Below are positions 26,736-36,073 of a stretch of DNA of 46,083 bases, one piece after another. A model generated the notes under the pieces. The model did no database searches. It saw only the letters and a list, made by a program, of their open reading frames with translations, and was not told the DNA's origin. The stretch is taken from assembly GCA_944321015.1 (NCBI GenBank), contig CALUJS010000021.1, positions 1 to 46,083 on the forward strand. Direction: 5' to 3'. Position 1 is the first letter of the stretch; each line of letters begins with the position of its first letter. This stretch comes from an uncultured Phocaeicola sp. (GTDB lineage: Bacteria; Bacteroidota; Bacteroidia; Bacteroidales; Bacteroidaceae). The position numbers and the translations under genes were made by a program.

Positions 26736-27989
26736 ATGCGAGTACTTATCATAAATACATCCGAGAAAAACGGCGGTGCGGCCATAGCAGCCCGACGCTT
26801 GATGGAAGCTCTCAGAAACAACGGCGTGCAAGCTTCCATGCTTGTGCGCGACAAGCAGACCGACGCTGCCGAGGTCGTCGAGGTGAACCGCTCGTGGCTG
26901 AACGTGTGGCGCTTCATCTGGGAGCGCATCGTCATCTGGAAGACCAACCGCTTCAAACGCCACAACCTGTTCGATGTGGACATTGCCAACACGGGCATCG
27001 ACGTGACCGACCTGCCGGAATTCAAAGAAGCCGACATCATCCACCTGCATTGGATCAACCAGGGGATGCTCTCCATCAACACGCTGAGAAAGATTGCCGC
27101 TTCGGGCAAACCCATGGTGTGGACCATGCACGACATGTGGTGCTTCACCGGCATCTGTCACTATGCCGATGACTGCGAAAAATACCGGACCGAATGCTCG
27201 CACTGTCCCAAACTCTACGGCAAAGGACGCGAACACGACATGGCCCAACGCGTGTTCCGCCGGAAGGCGACCCTAATGGCCGAGAGCGACATACGCTTCG
27301 TGGCGTGCAGCCGTTGGCTTGAGCAACTGGCCAAAAGCAGCACCCTGCTGCAAGGCAAACGGGTGACCAACATTCCTAACGCCATCAACACACAGTTCTT
27401 CCATCCGCATAACAAGAGCGAGGCCCGGCAACGGCTGAATCTGCCCGCCGACCGCAAGCTCATCCTGTTCAGTTCCATGAAGACAACCGACAAGCGCAAG
27501 GGCGTGGCCTACCTCATCGAAGCCTGCCGCATACTGCAACGGCAATATCCCGACATGGACAAACGAATAGGGGTGGTCATCATGGGCAAGCAAGCCGAAG
27601 AAAGCGCGGCACTCCTGCCCTTTCCTTCCTATAATATGGATTTTGTGAGCGACGAACGCCGCATGGTGGACATCTACAATGCCGTCGACCTCTATGTCAC
27701 TCCTTCGCTGCAGGACAATCTGCCCAACACCATCGTGGAGGCCATGGCCTGCGGCACCCCCTGCGTGGGCTTCAACGTGGGCGGAATACCGCAGATGATT
27801 GACCATCTGCACAACGGCTATGTGGCCGAATACCGCTCGGCTGCCGACCTGGCCAACGGCATCCACTGGACTCTTTCGGAAGCCGACGAACTGGGCGAAG
27901 CTGCCCGCCGGAAGGCCGAGAACTGCTATTCGGAGGCAGCCGTGGCCCGCCAGTACATCAAGATTTACAACGACGCATTAGGACAATGA
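26736..27989 (+). CDS. Glycosyltransferase family 4
   Basis: A 417-residue GT-B transferase. The N-terminus has VLIINTSEKNGGAAIAARRLMEAL, the glycine-rich acceptor-side loop. The middle has WTMHDMWCFTGICHYADDC with a Cys-rich segment, and the C-terminal donor domain has VTPSLQDNLPNTIVEAMACGTPCVGFNVGG, where the EAMACG glutamates contact the sugar nucleotide. This is the classic GT4 layout of LPS, O-antigen or exopolysaccharide clusters. I chose the Met at 26736 over the ORF start at 26712. It is 7 bp before the next gene. Confidence 0.93.
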   Translation: MRVLIINTSEKNGGAAIAARRLMEALRNNGVQASMLVRDKQTDAAEVVEVNRSWLNVWRFIWERIVIWKTNRFKRHNLFDVDIANTGIDVTDLPEFKEADIIHLHWINQGMLSINTLRKIAASGKPMVWTMHDMWCFTGICHYADDCEKYRTECSHCPKLYGKGREHDMAQRVFRRKATLMAESDIRFVACSRWLEQLAKSSTLLQGKRVTNIPNAINTQFFHPHNKSEARQRLNLPADRKLILFSSMKTTDKRKGVAYLIEACRILQRQYPDMDKRIGVVIMGKQAEESAALLPFPSYNMDFVSDERRMVDIYNAVDLYVTPSLQDNLPNTIVEAMACGTPCVGFNVGGIPQMIDHLHNGYVAEYRSAADLANGIHWTLSEADELGEAARRKAENCYSEAAVARQYIKIYNDALGQ

Positions 27990-27996
27990 CCCGCCC

Positions 27997-28770
27997 ATGC
28001 ACACACACTTTCATCCCAAATTCTCCATCGTGACCGTGACCTACAATGCGGGAGAGGTGCTGGAAGACACCATACAGAGCATCATCACACAGACCTACCG
28101 CAATGTGGAGTACATCATTGTCGACGGCGCGTCGACCGACAACACCATGCACATCATCAACCGATATAGGGAACACATCAACACCGTGGTGAGCGAGCCG
28201 GACAAAGGACTCTACGACGCCATGAACAAAGGGCTGGCTCTGGCCACGGGCGATTACGTGAGCTTTCTCAATGCCGGCGACTGCCTCCACGAGGACGACA
28301 CGCTGCAAGCCATCGTGCGCTCGGTACAGACAGCGCATGAAAACGCCGCCGCCACGCCTCCCGATGTCATCTACGGCCACACGGCCCTGGTCGACAGCGA
28401 AGGACACTTCATCCGCATGCGCCGGCTGACTCCGCCGGAACATCTCACATGGAAAAGCTTCAAGCAAGGCATGACGGTGTGCCATCAGGCATTCTTCGCC
28501 CGCCGGGAACTGGCTCCGGCATACGACCTCCAATACCGCTTCTCGGCCGACTTCGACTGGTGCATCCGCATCATGAAAAAGTCCCAAACCCTGCACAACA
28601 CCCGCCTGACCCTCATCGACTACCTTGACGAAGGACTAACCACACGCAACCGGCGCGCATCGCTCATCGAACGCTTCCACATCATGTGCAGACACTATGG
28701 CACGATTGGCACCGTGATGCACCACTTCTGGTTCGCCATCCGCCTGCTCACGAACAGGAAAAAGGCATAA
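27997..28770 (+). CDS. Glycosyltransferase family 2
   Basis: A 257-residue GT-A transferase of the short, colanic-acid WcaA/WcaE-like type. It has FSIVTVTYNAGEVLEDTIQSI at the start, VDGASTDNT (nucleotide binding), FLNAGDC, and FSADFDW near the acceptor site. No membrane segments. Last gene of the glycosyltransferase group; sugar and acceptor unknown. Confidence 0.92.
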   Translation: MHTHFHPKFSIVTVTYNAGEVLEDTIQSIITQTYRNVEYIIVDGASTDNTMHIINRYREHINTVVSEPDKGLYDAMNKGLALATGDYVSFLNAGDCLHEDDTLQAIVRSVQTAHENAAATPPDVIYGHTALVDSEGHFIRMRRLTPPEHLTWKSFKQGMTVCHQAFFARRELAPAYDLQYRFSADFDWCIRIMKKSQTLHNTRLTLIDYLDEGLTTRNRRASLIERFHIMCRHYGTIGTVMHHFWFAIRLLTNRKKA

Positions 28771-28795
28771 GCCCCGGAAATATCGGAAGCAACCG

Positions 28796-28826
28796 TTGCA
28801 CCGTAAAGGCTTTTGTACTACCTTTG
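28796..28826 (+). promoter_or_regulatory. Promoter of frr
   Basis: TTG (28796-28798), 20-bp spacer, -7 TACCTTTG (28819-28826), 66 bp before the frr start. Confidence 0.8.
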
Positions 28827-28892
28827 TTGCATTAATGGCTTGACCATAAGCCAAAGAACCGAATACTTAACACTTTAATAATTGTGACGCAT

Positions 28893-29453
28893 ATGACCGA
28901 TTCAAAAACAATCCTGGAAGAATCACAGGAGAAAATGGACATGGCCGTGATGTATCTTGACGACGCACTGGCCCACATCCGGGCCGGAAAGGCCGACGTC
29001 CGCCTGCTGGACGGCATCCGAGTTGACTCCTACGGCAGCATGGTGCCCATCAACAACGTGGCAGCCGTGACCACTCCCGACGCACGCAGCATTGCCATCA
29101 AGCCGTGGGACAAAAGCATGTTCCGCGTCATCGAGAAAGCAATCATCGACTCCGAACTGGGCATCATGCCCGAGAACAACGGCGAAATCATACGCATCGG
29201 AATCCCGCCCCTCACCGAAGAGCGGCGCAAACAGCTCGCCAAGCAATGCAAGGGCGAGGGCGAGACTGCCAAAGTCAGCGTACGCAACGCACGCCGCGAC
29301 GCCATAGACGCGCTCAAGAAAGCCGTCAAGGAAGGAATGGCCGAAGACGAACAGAAAAACGCCGAAGCCAAACTGCAAAAAATCCACGACAAGTATATCA
29401 AGCAGATTGACGACATGCTTGCGGCCAAGGACAAAGAAATCATGACCGTATAA
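28893..29453 (+). CDS. frr: Ribosome recycling factor
   Basis: RRF splits post-termination ribosomes together with EF-G. The 186 residues have the family hallmarks [14 protein letters not shown] near the start, [32 protein letters not shown] and the long final helix of the three-helix bundle ([24 protein letters not shown]). The ATG at 28893 is preferred to the in-frame GTG at 28884. It has its own promoter and terminator. Confidence 0.97.
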   Translation: MTDSKTILEESQEKMDMAVMYLDDALAHIRAGKADVRLLDGIRVDSYGSMVPINNVAAVTTPDARSIAIKPWDKSMFRVIEKAIIDSELGIMPENNGEIIRIGIPPLTEERRKQLAKQCKGEGETAKVSVRNARRDAIDALKKAVKEGMAEDEQKNAEAKLQKIHDKYIKQIDDMLAAKDKEIMTV

Positions 29454-29466
29454 CCCAACACCATAC

Positions 29467-29517
29467 AAACGCGCACCCCCGGACCACACCTGCGACAGTC
29501 CGCGGTTGCGCGTTTTT
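29467..29517 (+). terminator. Rho-independent terminator after frr
   Basis: AAACGCGCA (29467-29475) pairs with TGCGCGTTT (29507-29515), with an inner GGAC/GTCC stem, and the T run reaches 29517. It lies just upstream of rsgA, so rsgA needs its own promoter or readthrough. Confidence 0.8.
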
Positions 29518-29547
29518 CATACACATCAATCACAAACCCCGACACAC

Positions 29548-30480
29548 GTGCACGGACTAGTCATCAGAAGCACCGGCAGCTGGTATCAGGTCAAGACCGA
29601 CGACGGCCGCCTCATCGATTGCAAGATAAAAGGAAACTTCCGCCTGAAAGGCATACGCAGCACAAACCCCATCGCCGTGGGCGACCGCGTCAGTCTGGAA
29701 CCCAACGCCGAAGGAACGGCCTTCATTACCGGCATCGACGACCGGCGCAACTACATCGTTCGCCGGGCATCCAACCTGTCCAAACAATCGCATGTCATTG
29801 CCGCCAATCTCGACCAATGCTTCCTCATCGCCACCATCAGCCATCCGGCCACATCCACCATCTTCATCGACCGCTTCCTGGCCACGGCCGAAGCCTACAG
29901 CGTGCCCACGCGCATCGTGTTCAACAAGACCGACCTCTACACTGACGACGAGCTGCGGACGCTCGACGAACTGACCGCGCTCTACGAATCCGTGGGCTAT
30001 CCCTGCCACCGCATATCGGCCATCGACGGCAAGGGAGTGGACGAGATGCGCCACCTGCTCGACGGACGCATCACGCTCTTCTCGGGCAACTCCGGCGTGG
30101 GGAAATCGACCCTCATCAACGCCATCGACCCCGACCTCGGAGCACGCACGGGCGCCATCTCGGCCTATCACGACAAAGGCACGCACACGACCACCTACTC
30201 GGAAATGTTCCCCGTGGGCCGGAACGGATACATCATCGACACGCCGGGCATCAAGGGCTTCGGCTCGGTGAATATGGCCCCCGAAGAAGTCAGCCACTAT
30301 TTCCGCGAGATATTCCGCTGCTCGGCCGACTGCAAATATGGCAACTGCACCCACGTGCACGAACCCGGCTGCGCCGTGCGCCGAGCCGTGGAGGAGGGCC
30401 GCATCAGCCTGTCGCGCTACACCTCCTACCTCAACATGCTCGACGACGAACACGAAAACAAATATCGCGCGCCGTATTGA
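29548..30480 (+). CDS. rsgA: Ribosome small subunit GTPase RsgA (GTG start)
   Basis: RsgA is a GTPase that checks late maturation of the 30S subunit. In 310 residues an N-terminal OB-fold ([20 protein letters not shown]) precedes a circularly permuted GTPase domain: NKTD first, then GNSGVGKS, then [11 protein letters not shown]-terminal zinc site [18 protein letters not shown] follows. I chose the GTG at 29548 because it gives the normal N-terminus; an upstream TTG frame at 29506 runs through the frr terminator. It ends 14 bp before the sigma factor gene. Confidence 0.94.
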   Translation: MHGLVIRSTGSWYQVKTDDGRLIDCKIKGNFRLKGIRSTNPIAVGDRVSLEPNAEGTAFITGIDDRRNYIVRRASNLSKQSHVIAANLDQCFLIATISHPATSTIFIDRFLATAEAYSVPTRIVFNKTDLYTDDELRTLDELTALYESVGYPCHRISAIDGKGVDEMRHLLDGRITLFSGNSGVGKSTLINAIDPDLGARTGAISAYHDKGTHTTTYSEMFPVGRNGYIIDTPGIKGFGSVNMAPEEVSHYFREIFRCSADCKYGNCTHVHEPGCAVRRAVEEGRISLSRYTSYLNMLDDEHENKYRAPY

Positions 30481-30494
30481 AAATCTGACGATTG

Positions 30495-30989
30495 ATGGAC
30501 AGAACGGGATTTGAAACATTGTTCAGGGAGTCCTACGTGAAGCTCTACTACTACGCCTTGCAGCTCACCCGCGACGAAGAGGCGAGCAAGGACATCGTGA
30601 GCGGCATGTTCTGCGAACTCCTGGAACATTGCGACCGCGTCGAGCAATCCACCGTCACCACCTATTTATATACTGCGGTGCGCAACAAGTGCGTCGATCA
30701 CCTGCGCCACAACCTCATCAAGGCCGAATATGCCGACTATTACCTGAAAGCGGTGGATGCCTGCTATCAGGACGACGAGGCCGAGGCTGCGGAAAAAGAA
30801 CGTTGCGTGGAAGAGATGCTGGCCCGGCTTCCGGCACAAACAAGCCATATCCTGAAGGAATGCTATCTGAACCGAAAGAAATACAAGGAAGTGGCCGACG
30901 AACTGGGAGTCTGCAACGACACGGTGAAACGCCACATCATGCGCGCCCTGAAATACCTTCGGGAACTGTATTCCGGTAAAAAAGATTAA
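30495..30989 (+). CDS. ECF RNA polymerase sigma factor
   Basis: A 164-residue ECF sigma of the Bacteroidetes FecI/RpoE-like type. Region 2 lies at about 8-75 (FRESYVKLYYYALQLTRDEEASKDIVSGMFCELLEH) and region 4 at about 105-155, with the helix-turn-helix KEVADELGVCNDTVKRHIMRALKYLR. With the FecR gene 60 bp downstream and the STN-bearing SusC after it, it should be the sigma factor released by substrate binding to that receptor. The ATG at 30495 is preferred to the TTG at 30492. Confidence 0.93.
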   Translation: MDRTGFETLFRESYVKLYYYALQLTRDEEASKDIVSGMFCELLEHCDRVEQSTVTTYLYTAVRNKCVDHLRHNLIKAEYADYYLKAVDACYQDDEAEAAEKERCVEEMLARLPAQTSHILKECYLNRKKYKEVADELGVCNDTVKRHIMRALKYLRELYSGKKD

Positions 30990-31049
30990 AAACATGTCCC
31001 TGATTGACCGGATGAAACGTATAAGATAGAAACGAACAAGACCAACAAG

Positions 31050-32207
31050 ATGAAAGACAACCTTGACAACGATAAAAAGCTCGAAACGGCAATCGACGCC
31101 ATGGAACACGACGCCGACCGGCTGGAAAACGCAATAAACACGCCGGACGCTGACGAGGATTTGAAAGCCGCCTGCCGGGATATAGCCCTGATAGAGAAAG
31201 TGTTGCTGCGCCAATGCCATCGAGCGCCGGATGTCGAGGCGGAACTGGACAAGGTGCTTGCCACAAACCGGAAACACACACGCCGCGCCATGTGGCGCCG
31301 CATCGGATGGTGGACGGCCGCCGGAGTGGCCGCCATGCTGGCCCTGGTATTCATCCTGCGCGGGACGGACGTCAACGAAGCCTCAACATCCCTGATTGCG
31401 GACTCGACGCCGACGGCCGACGCCGACGAAATCACGCTCCGGATAGGCGATGCCACCACTCTCAGCCTCGAACAACTGGCAGAAGGCGATTTGCAGCGAA
31501 GCGGCGCCACGCTGGACGAAGGCGGGGAAGAGATGACCTATGCCGGTACTCATGTGGGCGAAGTGGTCCATAACACGTTGAGCGTTCCCCGACGGAAAGA
31601 CTTCAAGGTGGTGCTGGCCGACGGCACGGAGGTATGGCTCAACGCCGAAAGCCGGCTGACCTACCCCAACCGCTTCACGGACGGCGAGCGCCGGGTGAAG
31701 CTGCAGGGCGAAGCCTACTTCAAGGTGGCTGTGGACAGGCAGCATCCCTTCGTGGTGGAAACGGACTACATGCAGTCGGAAGTGCTGGGGACGGAATTCA
31801 ACGTGCGCACCTACACGGCCGACGATTGCCATGTGACGCTGGTGAAAGGCGGCGTGAGGGTGAGCGATGCGGCGCGCCGCCATGTGGCCGAACTGCGTCC
31901 GGGGCAGGATGCCCGCCTGGAACCCGATGCCGGCTTTGTGCTGACGCAAGTGGACACCGAGGCCTACACGGCATGGAAGGACGGACTGTTCTATTTCGAC
32001 CAAGCGACGCTGGCCGACATCATGCGCGAACTGGGGCGTTGGTACGATGCAGACGTGACGTTTGAAGCTTCTGCGGACAAGAATTTCCGCATGCGCTTTC
32101 TGGCCGATCGGCGCGGCTCGCTGGAGCAGGTGCTGGACCTGCTGAACGGCTTCGGTCGCGTAACGGCCACATATGATGCCGCCACCCGCCGAATCACGGT
32201 GAAATAG
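31050..32207 (+). CDS. FecR family anti-sigma factor
   Basis: A 385-residue single-pass inner-membrane protein. The cytoplasmic part (about 1-84) would bind the sigma factor, a membrane segment lies at about 85-104 (IGWWTAAGVAAMLALVFILR), and the periplasmic FecR domain follows (LADGTEVWLNAESRLTYPNRF, LQGEAYFKVAVD, VLGTEFNVRTY). The C-terminal DUF4974-like domain (YFDQATLADIMRELGRWY) ends the protein. It is expected to relay the signal from the STN domain of the SusC receptor at 32514. The 70 bp after its stop hold nothing clear before repeat array D. Confidence 0.94.
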   Translation: MKDNLDNDKKLETAIDAMEHDADRLENAINTPDADEDLKAACRDIALIEKVLLRQCHRAPDVEAELDKVLATNRKHTRRAMWRRIGWWTAAGVAAMLALVFILRGTDVNEASTSLIADSTPTADADEITLRIGDATTLSLEQLAEGDLQRSGATLDEGGEEMTYAGTHVGEVVHNTLSVPRRKDFKVVLADGTEVWLNAESRLTYPNRFTDGERRVKLQGEAYFKVAVDRQHPFVVETDYMQSEVLGTEFNVRTYTADDCHVTLVKGGVRVSDAARRHVAELRPGQDARLEPDAGFVLTQVDTEAYTAWKDGLFYFDQATLADIMRELGRWYDADVTFEASADKNFRMRFLADRRGSLEQVLDLLNGFGRVTATYDAATRRITVK

Positions 32208-32277
32208 CGCAAAGCCGTCAACCTGCCCGGAGGTTCTGTCAGCGCCTCCATACCCCGCGACATCGGCTGTTTTGTCT

Positions 32278-32387
32278 CATATTCACGCTCATGAGCCATC
32301 ATATCCGCGCTCGCAAGCGCCCATATTCCCGCTCGCGAGCGCCCATATTCCCGCTCACGGGCCGCAATATTCACGCTCGCGGGCACC
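32278..32387. repeat. 22-bp tandem repeat array D (5 units)
   Basis: CATAT at 32278, 32300, 32322 and 32344, then AATAT at 32366, all exactly 22 bp apart. This array has the cleanest cores, CGCTCGCGAGCG in the third unit. It lies in the 306-bp gap between fecR and susC. In 32388-32513 I find no TAnnTTTG box at standard spacing, which fits an ECF-dependent promoter for susC, although I cannot point to one. Confidence 0.9.
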
Positions 32388-32513
32388 CCGTGTCATCCGT
32401 CCGGCAAAAGCCGCATGTCAAATTCGCCACAAAAAAATCCGCTTCACCCTGTCACCATTTCTTTTTCACAAACGTATATAGGGTAAATTGAAACTACTAA
32501 TACCATACAGTTT

Positions 32514-35500
32514 ATGAAAAAGACGTTTACATTGTTGTTGCTTGCCTTGCTGGCCTGTTGGCTTGCCCCGTTGCCAGCACTGGCGCAAGCGGATTCCGGA
32601 AAACGGGTGACCATTTCGTTTCATGAAGAAAACCTTTCGACGGCCTTGAAACGACTCGACGAAGCCTTTGGCGGCACCTACAAAATTCTATTCGTGTATG
32701 ATGAGGTCGACTCCCACAAAGTGACTGCCGACATCCGGGACGCCCTCCCGCTGGATGCGCTCAGGCAGGTGCTGAAAGACACTCCGTTCGTTTATACCGT
32801 AAAAGACCGTTTCATCAGCGTGAGCCTCAGGCAGAAGCAGGCACAGCCCAAGCGCACCCTGACCGGCACGGTGACCGACGAGCAGGGCGAGCCGCTGATT
32901 GGCGCGGGCGTCATGGTCGTGGGCGGAAAGACCGGCACGGCGACCGACATCGACGGCGCCTTCCGGCTCCAAGTGCCCGAAGACTGCAAGACGATTCAGG
33001 TGTCCTACATCGGCATGTCCACCCGTCTGGTCGACGTGGAAGGCAAGAGCACCGTGCAGATCCGGCTGGCCGAGAACGAAATGAAGCTGGACAACGTGGT
33101 GGTGACCGGCTATCAGACACTGTCCAAGGAGCGCAGCGCCGGCTCGTTCGACATGGTGAAGGGCGACGTCATCAGCGACAAGGTGGCCCTGACGGGCAAC
33201 ATCCTGCAAGGCATGGAAGGCCTGGTCACCGGCCTGAGCGTCAACATGAGCGACGGGGCCGACAAGTACACCGTGCGCGGCATCACGTCGCTCAACTCCA
33301 CCCGCTCGCCTCTCTTCGTGGTCGACGGCGTGCCCTTGGAAGGCGACCAGGTGGAATCCCTCCTGAGCGGCAACGACATCGAGAGCATGACCTTGCTGAA
33401 GGATGCCACGGCAGCTTCCATCTGGGGCTCGCAAGCGGCCAACGGCGTGGTGGTGATTACGACCAAAGGCGGTTCGCGCAAGCAAGACCTGCGCATCGCC
33501 TACGACGGTTCCTTCACCTGGATGGGCAAGCCCGACTATGACTATCTGGACCGCATGGACGGAGAGACCTTCATGCGCAATGCCCAGGAGATGTTCGACC
33601 AATATGCGCCGCTCTATTCCTATGCCGACGTGCAGACCTCGCTTGTGGGTATCCCCGACCGGAACAATCCGGTAGTGTTTCCCCACGAACGCCTGATGTA
33701 TCAGGCCCTGAACGGCGAGATAACCGAAGCCGAGCGCGACGCCGCCCTGCAGCAGCTCATACGCCAGAACGGTCGCAAGGACTACGAGGACCACATGCTG
33801 AGCAACAAGCTGATGACACGCCACAACGTCTCCTTCTCCGGTGGCATGGACAAGATGTCCTACTACCTCTCGCTGGGCTACGTGGGCGACCAGGGCATGG
33901 AGAAAGACTGGACCAACCGATTCACGTTCATTACCAAGGAGGAGTTCTTCTTCACCCCGTGGCTGAAGTGGGACATCACCCTCAATGCTTCTTACGGACG
34001 TAAGCGCGCACATCTGTCTCCTTGGGAGGACTACGCCAACGATAACATCCTCTTCGGTTTCAGTCCCTACCATGACATCCCATATGCCACCCTCTACGAC
34101 ACGGCCGGCAACCCGCTGGACTGGTCGGTCTACTACATTTCGCAGGAGAAGCGTGACGAGACAGAAGGACTTACGGGCACAGACATGAGCTTCTATCCCG
34201 TGGACGACTTCAACGCGAACTCTTCCAAAACGCTCGATACCAATTTGCGTCTGAACACCGGACTGACCGTCGACCTGGTGAAAGGCTTGCGCTACGAGGC
34301 CCGATTCCAATACAGCCGCTTCCACTCAAAGACCGAGAACTACTATCCCGGCTCCACGTGGAAGATACGCGAGGAACGACTGACGGCCACACCCCTGAAC
34401 ACGCTGGAATGCGCCCTGCCCACCGTGGGTGGCAACTTCCTGCTGGACAACAGCCTTACGACCGACTGGACGCTGAGAAACCAGTTGAGCTACAACGGCG
34501 ACTTCGATGACGGACGCCACCAGCTCAGTGCGCTTCTGGGTACGGAAATCCGCGAGTACAAGAACACCGTGTTCTCGAACTTTCTTCGGGGCTACGACAT
34601 GCAGTCCATGCAATACACGCCCTACGACGACTACAACCTGAACCGCATCTCCAATCCCGTATATGGCAACACGACCATAGCATTCAACAAAACCTACTAT
34701 ACGCAGACCGAGGCCATGCGCCGCTACTTCTCGCTCTATGGCAATGTGGCCTATACCTTTAACCATAAGTATACGCTCAACGCCAGCCTGCGTGTGGACC
34801 AGTCGAACCTGTTCGGCAGCAATCCCGACAACCAGTATAAACCCATCTGGTCGATAGGCGGCGCATGGAAGGTGTCCGACGAAACGTTTATGGACGGCAT
34901 TGATTGGCTCGACCGCCTCACGCTGCGCGCCACGTTCGGCTTTGCAGGCAACTCTCCCCTGCCCGGGCAAGGCGGCAACTACGACATACTCATGGCCACA
35001 AGCAGTTCCTTCTATGAGACCAACGGCTTCAAGATATCCACCCCGGCCAACGACGAGATTACGTGGGAGAAGACACGTATGTGGAACATCGGCTTCGACA
35101 TCGACGTGCTGAAGAATCGCCTCGCCCTCACATTCGACTACTATGACAAGCGCACCACCGACCTCATCAGCAACATGCTCCTCAATCCGGTCAGCGGATG
35201 GCAGTCAACAATTGGCAATGTGGGCACGCTCACCAACAAAGGTTTCGAACTATCGGTCAACAGCCATAACATCAAGGGCCGCGACTTCAACTGGTATACC
35301 AACTTCACCCTGTCGCACAACACGAACAAAATCACCAAGCTCGATGTGGCCACGCCTTACACGGCCGAGACCATCATCGCCTACGGTGGCAGCATGAACG
35401 TGGAAGGCTATCCCGTCAACTCGCTCTTTGCTTACCGCTATGCCGGGCTGAACGAGAAGGGAGAACCTCAGGCTTATCTGGCCGACGGCAGCATCGTGTC

Positions 35501-36062
35501 CGGACTGGACAGCCGTGGCCTCAGCCGTGAGGACGCCGTATACTGCGGCACCACCGTCCCCAAGTTCTACGGCGGCCTGACCAACCGACTCACCTATAAG
35601 GATTGGGAACTCTCCTTCATGTTCGTCTATAACTTCGGCAACAAGATGCGCAACGAGTGCGAACAGCTGGAGTGGGGACGCCCCACATCGAACCTGGACA
35701 ACAGTTTCGACGAACGTTGGCGCGTGCCCGGCGACGAGCTGAAGACCAATGTCCCCGCTTGGACGCCGCAGGTGAACAGCAATGCCAACTTCGACCTCTA
35801 CTATTACAGCGACCGAAACGTGCTCGATGCCGCATACATCAAGCTGCGCGACCTCTCATTGGCCTACCGCGTGCCCGCCGATTTCTGCAAGAAACTCCGG
35901 CTGGATGCCATCCGCGTGAAGCTCTCCATCGGCAATCTCTTCTATTGGGCGGCCAACGACGAGGGTATCGACCCCGAATATTATCAGCCGGACACCTGTG
36001 TGGACAGCCGTCAGGAGCGTTTGGGTCCGAGCTACTCCATCAACTTTAACATCAACATTTAA
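32514..36062 (+). CDS. SusC/RagA family TonB-dependent receptor with STN domain
   Basis: Outer-membrane active transporter of 1182 residues. The signal peptide is cleaved after ALA24. An STN signalling domain follows (about 28-110, VTISFHEENLSTALKRLDEAF), typical of receptors that talk to FecR. Then come a carboxypeptidase-regulatory-like domain (from R114, LTGTVTDEQGEPLIGAGV), the TonB-box/plug region (DNVVVTGYQTLSKERSAGSFDMV and following), and a large barrel ending SYSINFNINI. It pairs with the SusD 11 bp downstream. No glycoside hydrolase accompanies it, so the substrate is more likely peptide- or cofactor-like than polysaccharide; that is inference. Confidence 0.95.
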   Translation: MKKTFTLLLLALLACWLAPLPALAQADSGKRVTISFHEENLSTALKRLDEAFGGTYKILFVYDEVDSHKVTADIRDALPLDALRQVLKDTPFVYTVKDRFISVSLRQKQAQPKRTLTGTVTDEQGEPLIGAGVMVVGGKTGTATDIDGAFRLQVPEDCKTIQVSYIGMSTRLVDVEGKSTVQIRLAENEMKLDNVVVTGYQTLSKERSAGSFDMVKGDVISDKVALTGNILQGMEGLVTGLSVNMSDGADKYTVRGITSLNSTRSPLFVVDGVPLEGDQVESLLSGNDIESMTLLKDATAASIWGSQAANGVVVITTKGGSRKQDLRIAYDGSFTWMGKPDYDYLDRMDGETFMRNAQEMFDQYAPLYSYADVQTSLVGIPDRNNPVVFPHERLMYQALNGEITEAERDAALQQLIRQNGRKDYEDHMLSNKLMTRHNVSFSGGMDKMSYYLSLGYVGDQGMEKDWTNRFTFITKEEFFFTPWLKWDITLNASYGRKRAHLSPWEDYANDNILFGFSPYHDIPYATLYDTAGNPLDWSVYYISQEKRDETEGLTGTDMSFYPVDDFNANSSKTLDTNLRLNTGLTVDLVKGLRYEARFQYSRFHSKTENYYPGSTWKIREERLTATPLNTLECALPTVGGNFLLDNSLTTDWTLRNQLSYNGDFDDGRHQLSALLGTEIREYKNTVFSNFLRGYDMQSMQYTPYDDYNLNRISNPVYGNTTIAFNKTYYTQTEAMRRYFSLYGNVAYTFNHKYTLNASLRVDQSNLFGSNPDNQYKPIWSIGGAWKVSDETFMDGIDWLDRLTLRATFGFAGNSPLPGQGGNYDILMATSSSFYETNGFKISTPANDEITWEKTRMWNIGFDIDVLKNRLALTFDYYDKRTTDLISNMLLNPVSGWQSTIGNVGTLTNKGFELSVNSHNIKGRDFNWYTNFTLSHNTNKITKLDVATPYTAETIIAYGGSMNVEGYPVNSLFAYRYAGLNEKGEPQAYLADGSIVSGLDSRGLSREDAVYCGTTVPKFYGGLTNRLTYKDWELSFMFVYNFGNKMRNECEQLEWGRPTSNLDNSFDERWRVPGDELKTNVPAWTPQVNSNANFDLYYYSDRNVLDAAYIKLRDLSLAYRVPADFCKKLRLDAIRVKLSIGNLFYWAANDEGIDPEYYQPDTCVDSRQERLGPSYSINFNINI

Positions 36063-36073
36063 ACCGACTTATC

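Noticed and set aside
32688..34325. Antisense open frame (545 codons) opposite susC
   Set aside because: The SusC reading frame shows full-length family structure; the antisense frame has none.
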